Of a stretch of DNA of 64,000 nt, positions 41,048 through 49,227 are shown piece after piece. The notes beneath the pieces are model-generated. The model was not told the DNA's origin. It worked only from the letters and a program-made list of their open reading frames with translations, and ran no database searches. This DNA comes from Geothrix sp. (lineage in GTDB: Bacteria > Acidobacteriota > Holophagae > Holophagales > Holophagaceae): the NCBI GenBank assembly GCA_030681515.1, contig JAUXSE010000039.1, forward strand, positions 1-64,000, written 5' to 3'. How positions within the stretch are numbered: position 1 is the first letter of the stretch; every line of letters begins with the position of its first letter. Made by a program: the position numbers and the translations under genes.

Positions 41048-43606
41048 TCAGGGTCGCACGATCATGCTGAGGGTTCCCACGGTACGGTCCTTCATGATGC
41101 CGTCCAAGGGCCGGTGCAGGCCCAGGGTGAAGGAGAGGTTCCCCGCCAGGCGGCGCAGCACGTCCATGGGCAGACCGAGGTTCCGGCTGTCCAGTTCCAG
41201 ACCCACGACGCGCTGGGCCCCGGGCCGGGGCGCAGGATCCTGCCAGACCGCCGTATGCTCCAGGTAGGCCTGGAAGACACCGAATCCCAGCTCGCCCCGG
41301 AGCCGCTGGAAACGGTTGCCCGTGGCGCCGTAGGCGGGAAGGGCCGCCTGGATCACCCGGTTGGCATCGAGGGCCGCTGGCAGCAGCGAGGTGGGCACGC
41401 CGCCGAGGTGGAAGCGGTCCAGCGCCGTGGGATCGCCGCCGATGCGACCCCCCTCCACGCGCACCGTGAGGGGCGCCCAGGGATTGATCCAGCCCGCGGT
41501 GAAGGCCACGCGGTTCAGGCTCCAGGCCCTCCCGTCCGTGTGGCCATGCTGGTCTCGGCCGGCCAGGCGGGCGCGGAACCCCTGCCCGTCGCGGCTCCAG
41601 AAGCTGGCGAAACCGGCTTCCACGCCCCCCAGGGAACGATTGAAAGGATCCGCGCCGGCCGGTGTGACGCGCTCGTGGGCGAACACCGGCTGGATGAAGG
41701 CCTGCGGGCGTCCCAGATTCTCGTTCCGGAAGCCCAGTTCGGCACCCCGGCGTTCCCGGTCGAAGCCCGCCACCGGGGCGAAGCGTTGGCTGGACGGGCG
41801 CTCCAGGAGCGAAAAGACCTGGAGGGACGGAGCCCAGCGCCACCCGCGCCAGGCCGCGCCGGCCATGCCTCCGCGGGGGCCCGCGCCGTTCCCCAGACCC
41901 GCGAGCACCTGCCAGTTCAGGCGGTGGAGGATATCGTTGCCCCCGGCGCCGATCTGGGCGCTGAGCCCCGAGGGCGTGGCGCTGTAGCTGGCCACGGAGA
42001 AGACGTCATGGCTTTCGCCGATGCGGTAGGGGTGGGCGGCCACGGCCACCGGCGCTGGAAGGGGGCTGGGTTCATCGGCCTTCGGGAGCACCTGATCCTT
42101 CACCAGCGCCGCGGGATCCCGGGGCAGGGGCTGCGGCTCCAGGGGGAGCCGGGTGGCGTCGAGTTTGCGGATCTGCAGGCCCGAGGCGCTGAGCTGGGTG
42201 TAGTAGATCCACTGGCCGTCCGGCGTGGCGACGGGATTCCAGGCGGCGGCCAGCGTTCGCGTGAGGGGCCGGCCCTGGGCATCCACCAGGTTCCAGATGC
42301 CCTCCACCTCGCGCCAGGCGAGTCCGCCCGGCACCGCGGGCCTGGGTGGCACGGGCCCGGAGCTGAGCCCCCGACCGAAGGTCCACACCCGCGGCTTCGG
42401 CTGCAGCACACCCTCCTCGTCGGGCAGCCGCAGATGGAAGGCCACGGCATCGGGGGCCGTCCACACCGGATTCCAGGGGAGGGCGCCGTGGACCCGGCCC
42501 AGGCGCCGGGTGGGGGGCAGGATGGGCGCGAGGGCGGCGTGGTCGGCGGGCTCGTCCGGTTCCGTCCCGGCGGGCTTCAGTGGGGCCTTCAGATCCCACA
42601 CATAGAGGCCGGGCTTCTTCGGATCCAGCACCCGGGCCAGGAGTTTCGAGCCGTCCGGGCTCAGGGCCAGATCCGTGGCCCAGCCCTTCAACTGGGTGAC
42701 GAGCTCGCCTTCGCGCAGGCCCTCGGCCCTGGCGCGGCGCTCCAGTTCCAGGGCCGTGTGGGTCAGCTCGGCGCAGAAGCGCTGGTAGCCGTCCTTCGGC
42801 CCGAAGCCGAAGGTGGCGAGGAAGGCCGCGTCGAAGTCGCGCTTGCCGGCGAGGCGGGTCCACAGGGTCGGGAAGACCTTGGCGTCGCCCGCCTTCGTCT
42901 CTAGCCATTCCAGGTAGGCGCTCCCGCCCAGGTAGGCCATGCTGCCGCCGAGAAAGCCGCCCCGGCCGCTCAGGGCTTCGTAGGTGGGCAGCTTGCCCTC
43001 CAGGGCCCACTGGCGCAGCACCGCCGCCCGGAGGGCGCTGTGGGGACGGCCGCTGCCCGTGAGCTTCCCTTCGATGAGCGTGGCGTAGCCTTCGATGACC
43101 CAGCGGGGGGATTTCTCCGCGACGGGACCCAGGACCGCGGCCCAGCGCCGCCACAGGCCGGGCTTCCGGGCCGGGCGCAGCAGGTGGTGCATGTGTCCCA
43201 GTTCATGGGTGAGGAGCAGTTCCGCCCAGCCCCGGTGGTGGCCGATGTCGGAATCGGGTTCCGGCTCGGTCTTCCAGAGCACCACGTGGGGGCGCCGGAA
43301 CAGCGGGAAGGCCATGCCGTTGGCCTCCATCACCGGATCCAGGATCAGGATGTCCACGGGCTTCCCGGGTTGCTCGTAGGCGAAGCCGATGAGCCCCAGG
43401 TACTGGGCGTGGATGCCCTCCACGCGCCCCGCCACATCGCGGCCGAAGGCCTCGAAGGCCGTGGGGCAGTGGATGCGGTAGTGGGGCGTCGTGAAGGTGA
43501 TCCAGGCCGCGTCGGGGGCCTGGATGCGGGGCGCCGCCCCCAGGGGTGGAGCCCCGGCCAGGGTCGGCAACAGGGCGAGACAGGTGGCGAGGGGTCGGGG
43601 ATTCAT
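41048..43606 (-). CDS. Secreted HExxH metallopeptidase with propeller and barrel-like C-terminus
   Basis: 852 residues from ATG 43606. Signal peptide ~1-24. A Peptidase_MA-like gluzincin domain (~30-300) carries THELGHMHH with H134, E135, H138 and a third ligand E172 (WVIEGYATLIEG), 34 residues on. It is followed by WD40/TolB-like propeller repeats (~320-600: ALSPDGSKLLARVLDPKK, ATPDGQWIYYTQL) and a C-terminal half (~600-850) rich in amphipathic strands (GFGVFQAYLEHTAVW, NLSFTLGLHRPLDG), suggesting an outer-membrane barrel. Probably surface or periplasmic proteolysis. Its promoter region contains one arm of the inverted repeat at 43624. Confidence 0.8.
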   Translation of the reverse strand: MNPRPLATCLALLPTLAGAPPLGAAPRIQAPDAAWITFTTPHYRIHCPTAFEAFGRDVAGRVEGIHAQYLGLIGFAYEQPGKPVDILILDPVMEANGMAFPLFRRPHVVLWKTEPEPDSDIGHHRGWAELLLTHELGHMHHLLRPARKPGLWRRWAAVLGPVAEKSPRWVIEGYATLIEGKLTGSGRPHSALRAAVLRQWALEGKLPTYEALSGRGGFLGGSMAYLGGSAYLEWLETKAGDAKVFPTLWTRLAGKRDFDAAFLATFGFGPKDGYQRFCAELTHTALELERRARAEGLREGELVTQLKGWATDLALSPDGSKLLARVLDPKKPGLYVWDLKAPLKPAGTEPDEPADHAALAPILPPTRRLGRVHGALPWNPVWTAPDAVAFHLRLPDEEGVLQPKPRVWTFGRGLSSGPVPPRPAVPGGLAWREVEGIWNLVDAQGRPLTRTLAAAWNPVATPDGQWIYYTQLSASGLQIRKLDATRLPLEPQPLPRDPAALVKDQVLPKADEPSPLPAPVAVAAHPYRIGESHDVFSVASYSATPSGLSAQIGAGGNDILHRLNWQVLAGLGNGAGPRGGMAGAAWRGWRWAPSLQVFSLLERPSSQRFAPVAGFDRERRGAELGFRNENLGRPQAFIQPVFAHERVTPAGADPFNRSLGGVEAGFASFWSRDGQGFRARLAGRDQHGHTDGRAWSLNRVAFTAGWINPWAPLTVRVEGGRIGGDPTALDRFHLGGVPTSLLPAALDANRVIQAALPAYGATGNRFQRLRGELGFGVFQAYLEHTAVWQDPAPRPGAQRVVGLELDSRNLGLPMDVLRRLAGNLSFTLGLHRPLDGIMKDRTVGTLSMIVRP

Positions 43607-43623
43607 GCCTCCAGTGTGCCCAA

Positions 43624-43890
43624 GGGGCCGTAACAAAATAACCTTGGCGATTGTGCGGAGCGCCGGGCGAGCATGGCAAGGAGGGGGCCCGCTGGCATGG
43701 TGGTTCCATGTTGAGGGCCGCCGACGCCGCCATGGGAAGCCCGCCGCCCGCACCCGAAGGGCTGGGGCCAGCCGCGCGCCCGACTGCGTTGAGTGGCTCG
43801 AAGGATGAACCACATCCCCCTTCGCCACTCGCCTGGCCGGATCGCGCGGCTGACCTCCAGCAATCGCCAAGGTTATTTTGTTACGGCCCC
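43624..43890. repeat. Perfect 30-bp inverted repeat bounding a divergent promoter region
   Basis: Arms 43624-43653 and 43861-43890 are exact reverse complements (outer ends ggggcc, inner ends cgattg). The 207-bp core is GC-rich with no supported gene. Each arm faces outward with the same sequence, one towards the peptidase gene (18 bases before its ATG), the other towards apbE. Outward of the right core border, ctgacc-17-ttattt is a possible promoter using arm sequence. No clear target duplication outside the arms. Candidates are an invertible segment, a MITE, or duplicated promoter arms. Confidence 0.8.
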
Positions 43891-43913
43891 TGAGGCGTGA
43901 CGGCGATCACTTT

Positions 43914-43975
43914 TTGAGACTGTTTCTCAAAAAAAGGATTGAACGATGAATTGAGTATGTTGAGACTCAATCTCG
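43914..43975 (+). promoter_or_regulatory. Two Fur-like palindromes upstream of apbE operon
   Basis: Box 1 at 43914-43930 (ttgaga-ctgtt-tctcaa) and box 2 at 43960-43975, whose first 11 bases are ttgagactcaa and which continues tctcg; half-sites TGAGA(A/C)T resemble a Fur 7-1-7 consensus (TGAGAAT-N-ATTCTCA). A further attgagt half-site is at 43950. Box 2 overlaps the apbE start codon at 43957, so bound repressor would block initiation. Assignment to Fur is by motif resemblance only. Confidence 0.55.
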
Positions 43976-44937
43976 TCATGTTGTTTCTCCCTTCCCTCCC
44001 CTTCTCCCTCCCCTCCGCCCCCCGGTCGTACTCGACGGCCCAGGCCCCCCGGCCCGCCATGGATCGGACGGTCCTGGCCATGGGCACGGAACTGCGCGTG
44101 CATCTGGAGGGGGCCGGGGATCTCGGCCGGGCCTCCGAAGCGGTCCTGGCGGAGTCGGCCCGGATCGAGGCGGCCTGCTCGACCTGGAACGCCGCTTCGG
44201 GCTGGAGCCGCCTGAACGCGGCCCAGGGGAGGGCGGTTCCCCTGGCGCCGGAATGGATGGCCCTCCTGGCCCGGGTCCAGGCCTGGAGCCTGCGGACCGA
44301 GGGGGCCTTCGAGCCCGTGCTCATGGCCCTGATGCAGGCCTGGGGGATCCGGCAGGGGGGCAGGGTGCCGGATCCCGGGATCCTGGCGGCGGCCCGCCGG
44401 GCCTCGGGACCGGGCCTGCTGGATCTGGATCTGGGCCGCGGCACCGCCCGGCTGCGGGATCCCGGCGCCGGCATCGAGGAAGGCGGCTTCCTGAAGGGCT
44501 ACGCCCTGGACGCCATGCGGAAGGCGTCGGGCCTCCCCTCCGGCTGGATGGAGTTCGGGGGCCAGGTGCTGGCCTGGGGGCGGCCCCTTGCCGCCGGTAT
44601 CGCCGATCCCCAGGATCGAGGGCGCATCCGCTGCACCGTCGTTGTGGAGGATGCCTCCCTGTCCGGCAGCGGCACCTCGGAACGGGGCCGGCATATCCTC
44701 GATCCCCGTACGGGCGAACCCTGCCCGGCCTGGGGCAGCACCGCCGTGGTGGCCGCCGACGCCCTTTCGGCGGATGTCTTGTCCACCGCCCTCTATGTGC
44801 TGGGCCCCGATGCGGGCGCCGCCTGGGCCGAGCGCCACGGCGTGGCCGCGGCCTTCCTTTTCAACGATGGGAGCGTCCGCATGACCCGGGCCTTCCGATC
44901 CCTCCACCCCACCCTGATTCCCCGGGAGTCCCGATGA
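43957..44937 (+). CDS. apbE: ApbE FAD:protein FMN transferase
   Basis: 326 residues from ATG 43957; an ATG at 43978 is a possible shorter start beyond the operator. Signal peptide ~1-28. ApbE motifs: TVLAMGTELRVHL, SRLNAAQGR, LDLDLGRGTARLRD, EGGFLKGYALDAM and the Mg2+ site AADALSADVLSTALYVLG. The enzyme attaches FMN covalently to a Thr or Ser of extracytoplasmic proteins; the SGAT protein at 46210 is the likely acceptor. ATGA overlap with the porin gene. Preceded by two Fur-like boxes. Confidence 0.93.
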   Translation: MLRLNLVMLFLPSLPFSLPSAPRSYSTAQAPRPAMDRTVLAMGTELRVHLEGAGDLGRASEAVLAESARIEAACSTWNAASGWSRLNAAQGRAVPLAPEWMALLARVQAWSLRTEGAFEPVLMALMQAWGIRQGGRVPDPGILAAARRASGPGLLDLDLGRGTARLRDPGAGIEEGGFLKGYALDAMRKASGLPSGWMEFGGQVLAWGRPLAAGIADPQDRGRIRCTVVVEDASLSGSGTSERGRHILDPRTGEPCPAWGSTAVVAADALSADVLSTALYVLGPDAGAAWAERHGVAAAFLFNDGSVRMTRAFRSLHPTLIPRESR

Positions 44938-46202
44938 AATCCTTTCTCACCCCCCTCCTGTGCGCGCTGCTGGCGGCCCCTGCCTTCGCCCAGGAAAAGC
45001 CGGACACGGACAAGCGCATCGCGGATCTTGAGCGCCGCCTGGACGCCATGTCCCAGGAGCTGGAGGCCCAGAAGACCGGCACGGCCATGCCGGTGGCGGG
45101 CGAAGCGGGCCAGTACGGCCTGGGTCCTGCCGCCTCCAAGCCCTACGGGTCCAAGGGCGGCCTGAGCATCGGCGGCTACGGCGAAATGCTCTACGAAAAC
45201 TTCGATTCAAAGCTTCAGAACGGCACCTACAGCCCCAGGGCCAACACGGTGGATTTCGTCCGGCAGATCCTCTACGTGGGCTACAAGTTCGACGAGCGCA
45301 TCGTATTCAACACGGAGATCGAGTTCGAGCACGCGAAGACCGCCACCGGCAGCGCCGGTGAGGTGGCCGTGGAGTTCGCCTACCTGGACTTCCTGCTGGC
45401 CCCTTCGTTCAATGTCCGCGCCGGCATGGTGCTCCTGCCCCTGGGCTTCATCAACGAACTGCACGAGCCGCCCACCTTCCTCGGTGCCAAACGCCCCGGG
45501 GTGGAGAGCACCCTCATCCCCACCACCTGGCGCGAGAACGGCGTGGGCGTCCACGGCGAACTGCCGGGCCACTTCACCTACCGCGCCTACCTGGTGAACG
45601 GCCTGGACAGCTCCAGGTTCGGCGCCACGGGCATCCGCTCGGGCCGCCAGAACGGATCCAAGGCGTTGGCCGAAAGCCTGGCCCTCACGGGGCGCCTGGA
45701 CTGGAGCCCCATCCCCGGCACCACCCTCGGCCTGGGCGCCTACACCGGCAACAGCAATCAGGCGGATGCGGGCGAGGCCATCCGCACCACCCTGGTGGAG
45801 GGCCACGGGGAGTACAGGGCCCGGGGGCTTCAGTTGCGGGGCCTGTTCGTACGGATGACCAACTCCGAGACCGGGCTGACCGCCCTGGCGGCCTCCAGCG
45901 CGGTGAAGCAGCTGGGTACGGAGCAGTGGGGCGGCTACCTGGAGGCGGGCTATGATGTCCTGGGGTCCACGGGATCCAAGCAGGCGCTCATCCCCTTCCT
46001 GCGGTGGGAGCGCATGAACACCCAGCAGCAGGTGGCGGCGGGGGTCGCGGCAGATCGGGCCAACGATCAGACCCTGCTCATCGCGGGCATATCGTACAAG
46101 CCCATTCCCCAGGTGGCCCTGAAGCTGGATGTCACCAGGGCCGAGAACCGGGCTGGCACGGGCCGGGACCAGGTGAGCCTGGCCATGGGCTACTACTTCT
46201 GA
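44934..46202 (+). CDS. Outer-membrane porin with coiled-coil N-terminus
   Basis: 422 residues. Signal peptide ~1-19, short coiled coil ~25-45 (RIADLERRLDAMSQELEAQK) as in OprP/O-type and carbohydrate porins, then a long barrel (~75-422) of amphipathic strands (ILYVGYKFDERIVFNTEIEF, AYLDFLLAPSFNVRAGMVLL) ending in MGYYF, with C-terminal Phe. Coupled to apbE (ATGA). Permeate is unknown; in this operon it may pass iron chelates or electron donors to the periplasmic flavin protein. Confidence 0.85.
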   Translation: MKSFLTPLLCALLAAPAFAQEKPDTDKRIADLERRLDAMSQELEAQKTGTAMPVAGEAGQYGLGPAASKPYGSKGGLSIGGYGEMLYENFDSKLQNGTYSPRANTVDFVRQILYVGYKFDERIVFNTEIEFEHAKTATGSAGEVAVEFAYLDFLLAPSFNVRAGMVLLPLGFINELHEPPTFLGAKRPGVESTLIPTTWRENGVGVHGELPGHFTYRAYLVNGLDSSRFGATGIRSGRQNGSKALAESLALTGRLDWSPIPGTTLGLGAYTGNSNQADAGEAIRTTLVEGHGEYRARGLQLRGLFVRMTNSETGLTALAASSAVKQLGTEQWGGYLEAGYDVLGSTGSKQALIPFLRWERMNTQQQVAAGVAADRANDQTLLIAGISYKPIPQVALKLDVTRAENRAGTGRDQVSLAMGYYF

Positions 46203-46209
46203 GGCGGCC

Positions 46210-46731
46210 ATGATCCGCGTCCTCGCCCTCCTCGCCCTCCTCGCCCTGCCGCTGTTCGCGGCCCTGCCCACCCCACAGGAGGCCCTGGCCCTGGCCTTCC
46301 CCGGGGCGCACCTCACGCGAAAGGAGCATGTGCTCACCGAGGCCCAGGCGGCCCGCGTAAAGGCCCTGGCGGACGGAGATCTGCCGGGACGCTGGACCGT
46401 GATCTACGAGGCCCGGAAGAACGGCGGCCTGATGGGGATCGGGTGCTTCGACACCCATCGGGTCCGGACCCTGAACGAAACCCTGCTGGTGGCGATCTCG
46501 CCGGAGGGCCGCATCCTCCGCGTGGAGGCCGTGGCCTTCCGCGAGCCCGCCGAGTACCGGGCGAAGGAGGCCTGGGTGAAGCAGTTCGAGGGCAGGACGC
46601 TCGATCCGCAGCTCAGCCTCAAGGGCGCCATCCGCCCGCTGTCCGGCGCCACGCTCACGGCCCACGCCATGACCGATGCCGCGCGGCGCTGCCTGGCCCT
46701 CCACCAGGTGCTCTACCGGGATGCGCAATGA
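46210..46731 (+). CDS. FMN-binding flavoprotein with SGAT flavinylation site
   Basis: 173 residues. Signal peptide ~1-18. FMN_bind domain with the ApbE target motif S145-G-A-T148 (LSGATLTAHAM), preceded by VRTLNETLLVAISPEGRI typical of RnfG/NqrC-like domains. T148 is the expected covalent FMN attachment site. No extra transmembrane segment, so it is free or lipid-anchored in the periplasm. It overlaps the next gene by ATGA. It probably shuttles electrons from the four-TM protein to an acceptor. Confidence 0.9.
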   Translation: MIRVLALLALLALPLFAALPTPQEALALAFPGAHLTRKEHVLTEAQAARVKALADGDLPGRWTVIYEARKNGGLMGIGCFDTHRVRTLNETLLVAISPEGRILRVEAVAFREPAEYRAKEAWVKQFEGRTLDPQLSLKGAIRPLSGATLTAHAMTDAARRCLALHQVLYRDAQ

Positions 46732-47186
46732 CGCCCCTCGAACGCTGGAGCCTGCATCTGGCGGCCCTGGCCACCGCGGGCACGGGCCTTCTGGACGGCC
46801 TGCTGCGCTGGTTTGGCGAACGGGCCGGGGAATTCGGCCCCGAGCCCCATCCCTGGCTGGGGATGGCGCAGCATCTGCACGTCCTCGTGACGCCGCTCCT
46901 GGTCTTCACCCTGGGCATGATGGTGCGCGGCCACCTCTGGGCGCGCCTGCAGAAGGGCCCCGAGGGCCGCCGCACGGGCCTCGGCACGGCCTTCCTCATC
47001 GCCCCCATGGTGCTCAGCGGCTACGGCATCCAGGTGGTGGCCAGTCCCGCCTGGCGCGGCGGCCTGGCCTGGATCCACGGGATCAGCGCCGGTGTGTTCC
47101 TGCTGGCCTACCTGGGGCACCTCTTCATCCCGCATGCCCAGGCCGGGATTCCAGCCGTGGTGGAGAGCCCGATAGCCGATAGCTGA
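46728..47186 (+). CDS. Four-TM cytochrome-b-like membrane protein
   Basis: 152 residues, ATGA overlap with the FMN-binding gene. Hydrophobic segments at ~8-28, ~45-67, ~85-105 and ~115-135. Histidines H10, H49/H51, H117 and H131 lie in or at the ends of the helices, as in four-helix dihaem b cytochromes (DUF4405-like). Such a protein would pass quinol electrons to the periplasmic FMN protein. The 3' end lies in a heptamer tandem array (47169-47203), so its last residues (SPIADS) depend on repeat number. Haem binding is inferred from His placement. Confidence 0.65.
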   Translation: MTPLERWSLHLAALATAGTGLLDGLLRWFGERAGEFGPEPHPWLGMAQHLHVLVTPLLVFTLGMMVRGHLWARLQKGPEGRRTGLGTAFLIAPMVLSGYGIQVVASPAWRGGLAWIHGISAGVFLLAYLGHLFIPHAQAGIPAVVESPIADS

Positions 47187-47203
47187 TAGCTGATAGCTGA
47201 TAG
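47169..47203 (+). repeat. Five tandem heptamers (CYGATAG)
   Basis: ccgatag twice then ctgatag three times, without interruption. The cytochrome-like gene's stop (TGA, 47184-47186) lies inside the array. Seven is not a multiple of three, so gain or loss of units upstream of the stop changes the C-terminus. Confidence 0.85.
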
Positions 47204-47213
47204 CGTCTTACCC

Positions 47214-47396
47214 ATGTCTCGCATTTGGATCCTCCCCGACCAGGTCGCGAATCAGATCGCGGCGGGCGAGGGGGGGCCCCGCTCTGTGATCGCAAGCCGA
47301 AGGCGCAGCGTGAGCAGGAGCAGGCTCCTGTGGAGCCTGCGTTCGCGGGCTGCCAGATGACAACCCGACCGCCCATCCACGATCTAGACTGATCCA
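47214..47396 (+). repeat. Duplicated mutL 5' end plus hairpin-rich insert
   Basis: From ATG 47214 the frame reads MSRIWILPDQVANQIAAGE, the mutL N-terminus, then becomes unrelated (GGPRSVIASRRRS) and stops. Bases 47226-47270 are identical to 47409-47453 in the real mutL (45 of 45). The insert 47271-47396 contains gcaggctcc-tgt-ggagcctgc and other short stems. The offset is 183 bases. It looks like either a partial tandem duplication or a long target duplication around an inserted palindromic element. Confidence 0.8.
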
Positions 47397-49214
47397 ATGG
47401 CCAAGATCTGGATCCTCCCCGACCAGGTCGCGAATCAGATCGCGGCGGGCGAGGTTGTCGAGCGGCCTTCGTCGGTGCTGAAGGAGCTGGTGGAGAATGC
47501 CCTGGACGCCGGGGCCCGCCGCGTCGAGGTGGCCTGGGAGGAGGGCGGCAAGCGCCTGCTGGAGGTATCGGACGATGGTTCCGGCATGGCCCGGGATGAT
47601 CTGTACCTGGCCCTGGAGCGCCACGCCACCAGCAAGGTGCGCACGGCGGAGGATCTCGGCCACCTGGGCACCTTCGGGTTCCGGGGCGAGGCCCTGCCCA
47701 GCATCGCCAGCGTGAGCCGCTTCGACCTGACGAGCGCCGAAGCGGACGGCGCGGGCCACCGGCTGCGCTGCGAATTCGGGATCATCAAGGAGGTGGCGCC
47801 GGCATCGCGCGGCCGCGGCACCACTGTGACCGTGCGGGATCTCTTCGCCCAGCTGCCCGCCCGGCGGCGCTTCCTGAAATCCACGGACACCGAGCACGCC
47901 CAGCTTTGGGGCGCCGTGGCGCGGCTGGCCCTGGCCTCGCCGGGCGTCCACTGGACCATCCGCCCGGATCGGGGCGCGCCCCTGGTGCTGCCGCCGGTGG
48001 AGGATGCCGGCCAGCGCCTGGCCCCGCTGCTGGGGGAGAAGCTGGCCCGCCTGGTGCCCTTCGTGAACGGCGAGCCCCCCTGGCGCCTGCGGGGCTTCGT
48101 ATCGCCGCCGGACCTCAGCTTCCGCGACCGCAACCACCTCTACCTCTTCGTGAACGGCCGCGCCGTGCGGGATCGCCTGCTGCTGGCGGCGTTATCCGAA
48201 GCCTGGTCCGGCACCTTCGCCAAGGGTTCCTATCCTGCGGCAGTGCTCTTCCTGGAACTGCCGCCGGAATCCGTGGACGTGAACGTGCATCCCACCAAGG
48301 CCGAGGTCCGTTTCCGCGAGCCCCAGCGCATCTTCGCGTGGGTGCGCGGCGGGGCGGAGGAGGCCTGGGCCGCCTTGCGAAGCAACTGGTCCTCGGCGCG
48401 GGGTGGGCTGGCCTCGGTCTTGGAACTGCCGCCGAAACCCGCGGAATCCGAATTCGAGCTGGATCCCTCCCGCCGGGCGGCGTCCGTGCATCCGCGCCTC
48501 TGGCCGGATCATTCCGGTGGGGCCCTGGGGGGGTACCGCGCCCTGGCGGAGGCCTTCGATCCCCGGACCCCGGAGACCGTCTACGCCTACGAACCCGCGC
48601 CCACGGGGGTGGCGGAGGGCCCCATCTCCGGCGCTGACATCCGCTACCTGGGGGCCTTCGAACAGACCTACCTGCTGGCGGAGATCGCGGGCGGGCGCGG
48701 TCCCGAACTCTGGATCGTGGATCAGCATGTGGCCCATGAGCGGGTGCTCTTCGAGCGGCTCTTCCTGCGCCGCCACGCCCCGGCCATCCAGCCCCTGATG
48801 CCGCCCCAGGTGGTGCAGCTGGGCCCCGAGGCCCTGGCGCGTCTCACGCCTTTCCTTTCCGAGCTGGCGGCCGCCGGCGTGGAGGCGGAACCCTTCGGTG
48901 GCGACGCCCTGGTGGTGCGGGGCCTGCCGGATTTCCTGGTGGACCGGGATCCCCAGGCCCTGCTGGAGGATCTGCTGGCCCGCCTGGAGCGCGAAGGCCG
49001 CGTGGACCTCGACGCCTTCCGCCGCGACCTCAATGCCGAACTGGCCTGCCGCGCCGCCATCAAGAAGCACCATGCCCTGCCCCCGGACCTGGCCCTCCGG
49101 CTGATCCAGGACCTCCTCGCCTGCGAAGTCCCCAACACCTGCCCCCACGGAAGGCCCATCATCAAGAAACTGACCCTGGATGATCTGGAGCGGAGTTTCG
49201 GGCGGAAAGCTTAG
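47397..49214 (+). CDS. mutL: DNA mismatch repair protein MutL (endonuclease type)
   Basis: 605 residues. GHKL ATPase: IAAGEVVERP, ELVENALDAGA, SDDGSGMARDDL, GFRGEALPSI and RGRGTTVTVRDLF. Transducer domain ~210-330. The C-terminal domain (~425-605) has DQHVAHERVLFERLF, close to the DQHA(x)2E(x)4E endonuclease motif with Val for Ala, plus ACRAAIKKHH and CPHGRP, so nicking activity is likely. The start has a poor ribosome site, and a duplicated copy of its first 19 codons lies 183 bases upstream. MutS is not in the window. Confidence 0.97.
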   Translation: MAKIWILPDQVANQIAAGEVVERPSSVLKELVENALDAGARRVEVAWEEGGKRLLEVSDDGSGMARDDLYLALERHATSKVRTAEDLGHLGTFGFRGEALPSIASVSRFDLTSAEADGAGHRLRCEFGIIKEVAPASRGRGTTVTVRDLFAQLPARRRFLKSTDTEHAQLWGAVARLALASPGVHWTIRPDRGAPLVLPPVEDAGQRLAPLLGEKLARLVPFVNGEPPWRLRGFVSPPDLSFRDRNHLYLFVNGRAVRDRLLLAALSEAWSGTFAKGSYPAAVLFLELPPESVDVNVHPTKAEVRFREPQRIFAWVRGGAEEAWAALRSNWSSARGGLASVLELPPKPAESEFELDPSRRAASVHPRLWPDHSGGALGGYRALAEAFDPRTPETVYAYEPAPTGVAEGPISGADIRYLGAFEQTYLLAEIAGGRGPELWIVDQHVAHERVLFERLFLRRHAPAIQPLMPPQVVQLGPEALARLTPFLSELAAAGVEAEPFGGDALVVRGLPDFLVDRDPQALLEDLLARLEREGRVDLDAFRRDLNAELACRAAIKKHHALPPDLALRLIQDLLACEVPNTCPHGRPIIKKLTLDDLERSFGRKA

Positions 49215-49227
49215 TCAGCACCCAGAA

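Noticed and set aside
41000-42904. 634-codon plus-strand frame opposite the metallopeptidase gene
   Set aside because: Shadow frame of the minus-strand gene, whose HExxH and propeller motifs are clear.
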